From an uncultured Collinsella sp. (GTDB taxonomy: Bacteria > Actinomycetota > Coriobacteriia > Coriobacteriales > Coriobacteriaceae): 14,872 nucleotides of DNA. Both the position numbers and the translations under genes were made by a program. The notes below the pieces were generated by a model. The model ran no database searches. It was not told the origin of the DNA and was given only the letters and a program-made list of their open reading frames with translations. Numbering within the stretch: position 1 is the stretch's first letter; each line of letters opens with the position of its first letter. Below are positions 14,379 through 14,872 of this stretch, piece after piece. The stretch lies in contig USNX01000008.1 in assembly GCA_900556205.1 (NCBI GenBank), positions 1-14,872 on the forward strand, in the 5' to 3' direction.

Positions 14379-14872
14379 TTAAGCAACGAACTTCTCGAAG
14401 TACTTGATGGTGCGGACCATCTGAGAGGTGTAGGAGTTCTCGTTGTCGTACCAAGAGGTGACCTGAACGAGGGTCTGGCCGTTGCCGAGGTCAGAGCACA
14501 TGGTCTGAGTGGCGTCGAAGATGGAGCCGTGGGTCTCGCCGATGATGTCGGTGGAGACGATGTCGTCCTCGTTGTAACCGAAGGTCTCGGAGATGGTGGC
14601 AGCGTAGGCCTTCATAGCAGCGTTGACCTCGTCGACGGTGACCTTCTTGTCAACGACAGCGTAGAGGTTGGTGATGGAGCCGGTCGGCGTCGGGACGCGC
14701 TGGGCGGCACCGATGAGCTTACCGTTGAGCTCGGGGAGAACCAGGCCGATAGCCTTGGCAGCACCGGTGGTGTTGGGGACGATGTTGACGGCGCAGGCGC
14801 GGCTACGACGCTTGTTGCCCTTGCGCTGCGGGCCGTCGAGCGGCATCTGGTCGCCAGTCCAGGCGTGAATGG
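14379..14872 (-). CDS. gap: glyceraldehyde-3-phosphate dehydrogenase (3' part)
   Basis: Only the C-terminal 164 or so residues are in the window, and the reading frame is open to the edge. The enzyme oxidises glyceraldehyde 3-phosphate to 1,3-bisphosphoglycerate with NAD+. The visible part starts in the HAWTGDQ segment, which normally follows the catalytic Cys by about 25 residues (outside the window). It then has the S-loop-like region ending [32 protein letters not shown] and the NAD-binding [16 protein letters not shown]. The C-terminus ends IKYFEKFVA. It is the first gene of the glycolytic block seen here and has its own terminator (14298-14341). Confidence 0.95.
   Translation of the reverse strand, partial: IHAWTGDQMPLDGPQRKGNKRRSRACAVNIVPNTTGAAKAIGLVLPELNGKLIGAAQRVPTPTGSITNLYAVVDKKVTVDEVNAAMKAYAATISETFGYNEDDIVSTDIIGETHGSIFDATQTMCSDLGNGQTLVQVTSWYDNENSYTSQMVRTIKYFEKFVA

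Overview
Every gene in this window lies on the minus strand. The base composition is fairly GC-rich, and gene content and style (gap-pgk-tpiA-gpmI-secG beside a complete opp operon, class I GAPDH, Gram-positive-type ribosome binding sites, a SpoIIE-type phosphatase with a STAS/kinase partner) suggest a high-GC Gram-positive gut-type bacterium. I infer Coriobacteriia, probably Collinsella-like. This is from pattern recognition, not from a database search.

Layout in transcription order (high to low coordinates). (1) 14872-10310, central glycolysis: the 3' part of gap, a terminator, then pgk, tpiA and gpmI closely packed or overlapping, tandem hairpins, then secG and a strong symmetric terminator. 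Enolase is absent. (2) 10255-4076, oligopeptide ABC importer: a well-formed promoter, a leader of about 200 nt, oppA (substrate-binding lipoprotein with a twin-arginine signal peptide), an intercistronic hairpin, then oppB, oppC, oppD and oppF with 1-14 nt spacing or overlap. OppA would capture peptides outside the cell, OppB/OppC form the channel and OppD/OppF hydrolyse ATP. (3) 4075-3479, a 600-bp non-coding stretch holding two large foldback elements and two small GC hairpins. (4) tRNA-Leu(GAG) with its promoter and terminator. (5) 3329-159, a signalling pair: a PAS/GAF/PP2C (RsbU/SpoIIE-type) phosphatase and a protein fusing a STAS domain to an RsbW-like kinase domain. These are the parts of a partner-switching anti-sigma pathway, but no sigma factor is in view. 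(6) tRNA-Gly(GCC), cut by the window edge, with its own promoter.

The most unusual signal is in the non-coding stretch. Two foldback elements (3623-3747 and 3928-4059), in opposite orientation, share one three-tier architecture. Their outer arms (28 and 29 bp, perfectly complementary) and inner arms (14 and 16 bp, also perfect) are largely unrelated between copies. The two internal-loop strands are nearly identical (GTCCTCGNNCAT and CTGCGGAAT), and both apices are 17 nt with a TTC-capped hairpin. Conserved unpaired sequence with co-varying stems indicates a structured element family rather than ordinary terminators.

A second non-coding signal is a 17-nt A/T palindrome placed two bases upstream of the -35 box at both tRNA promoters.
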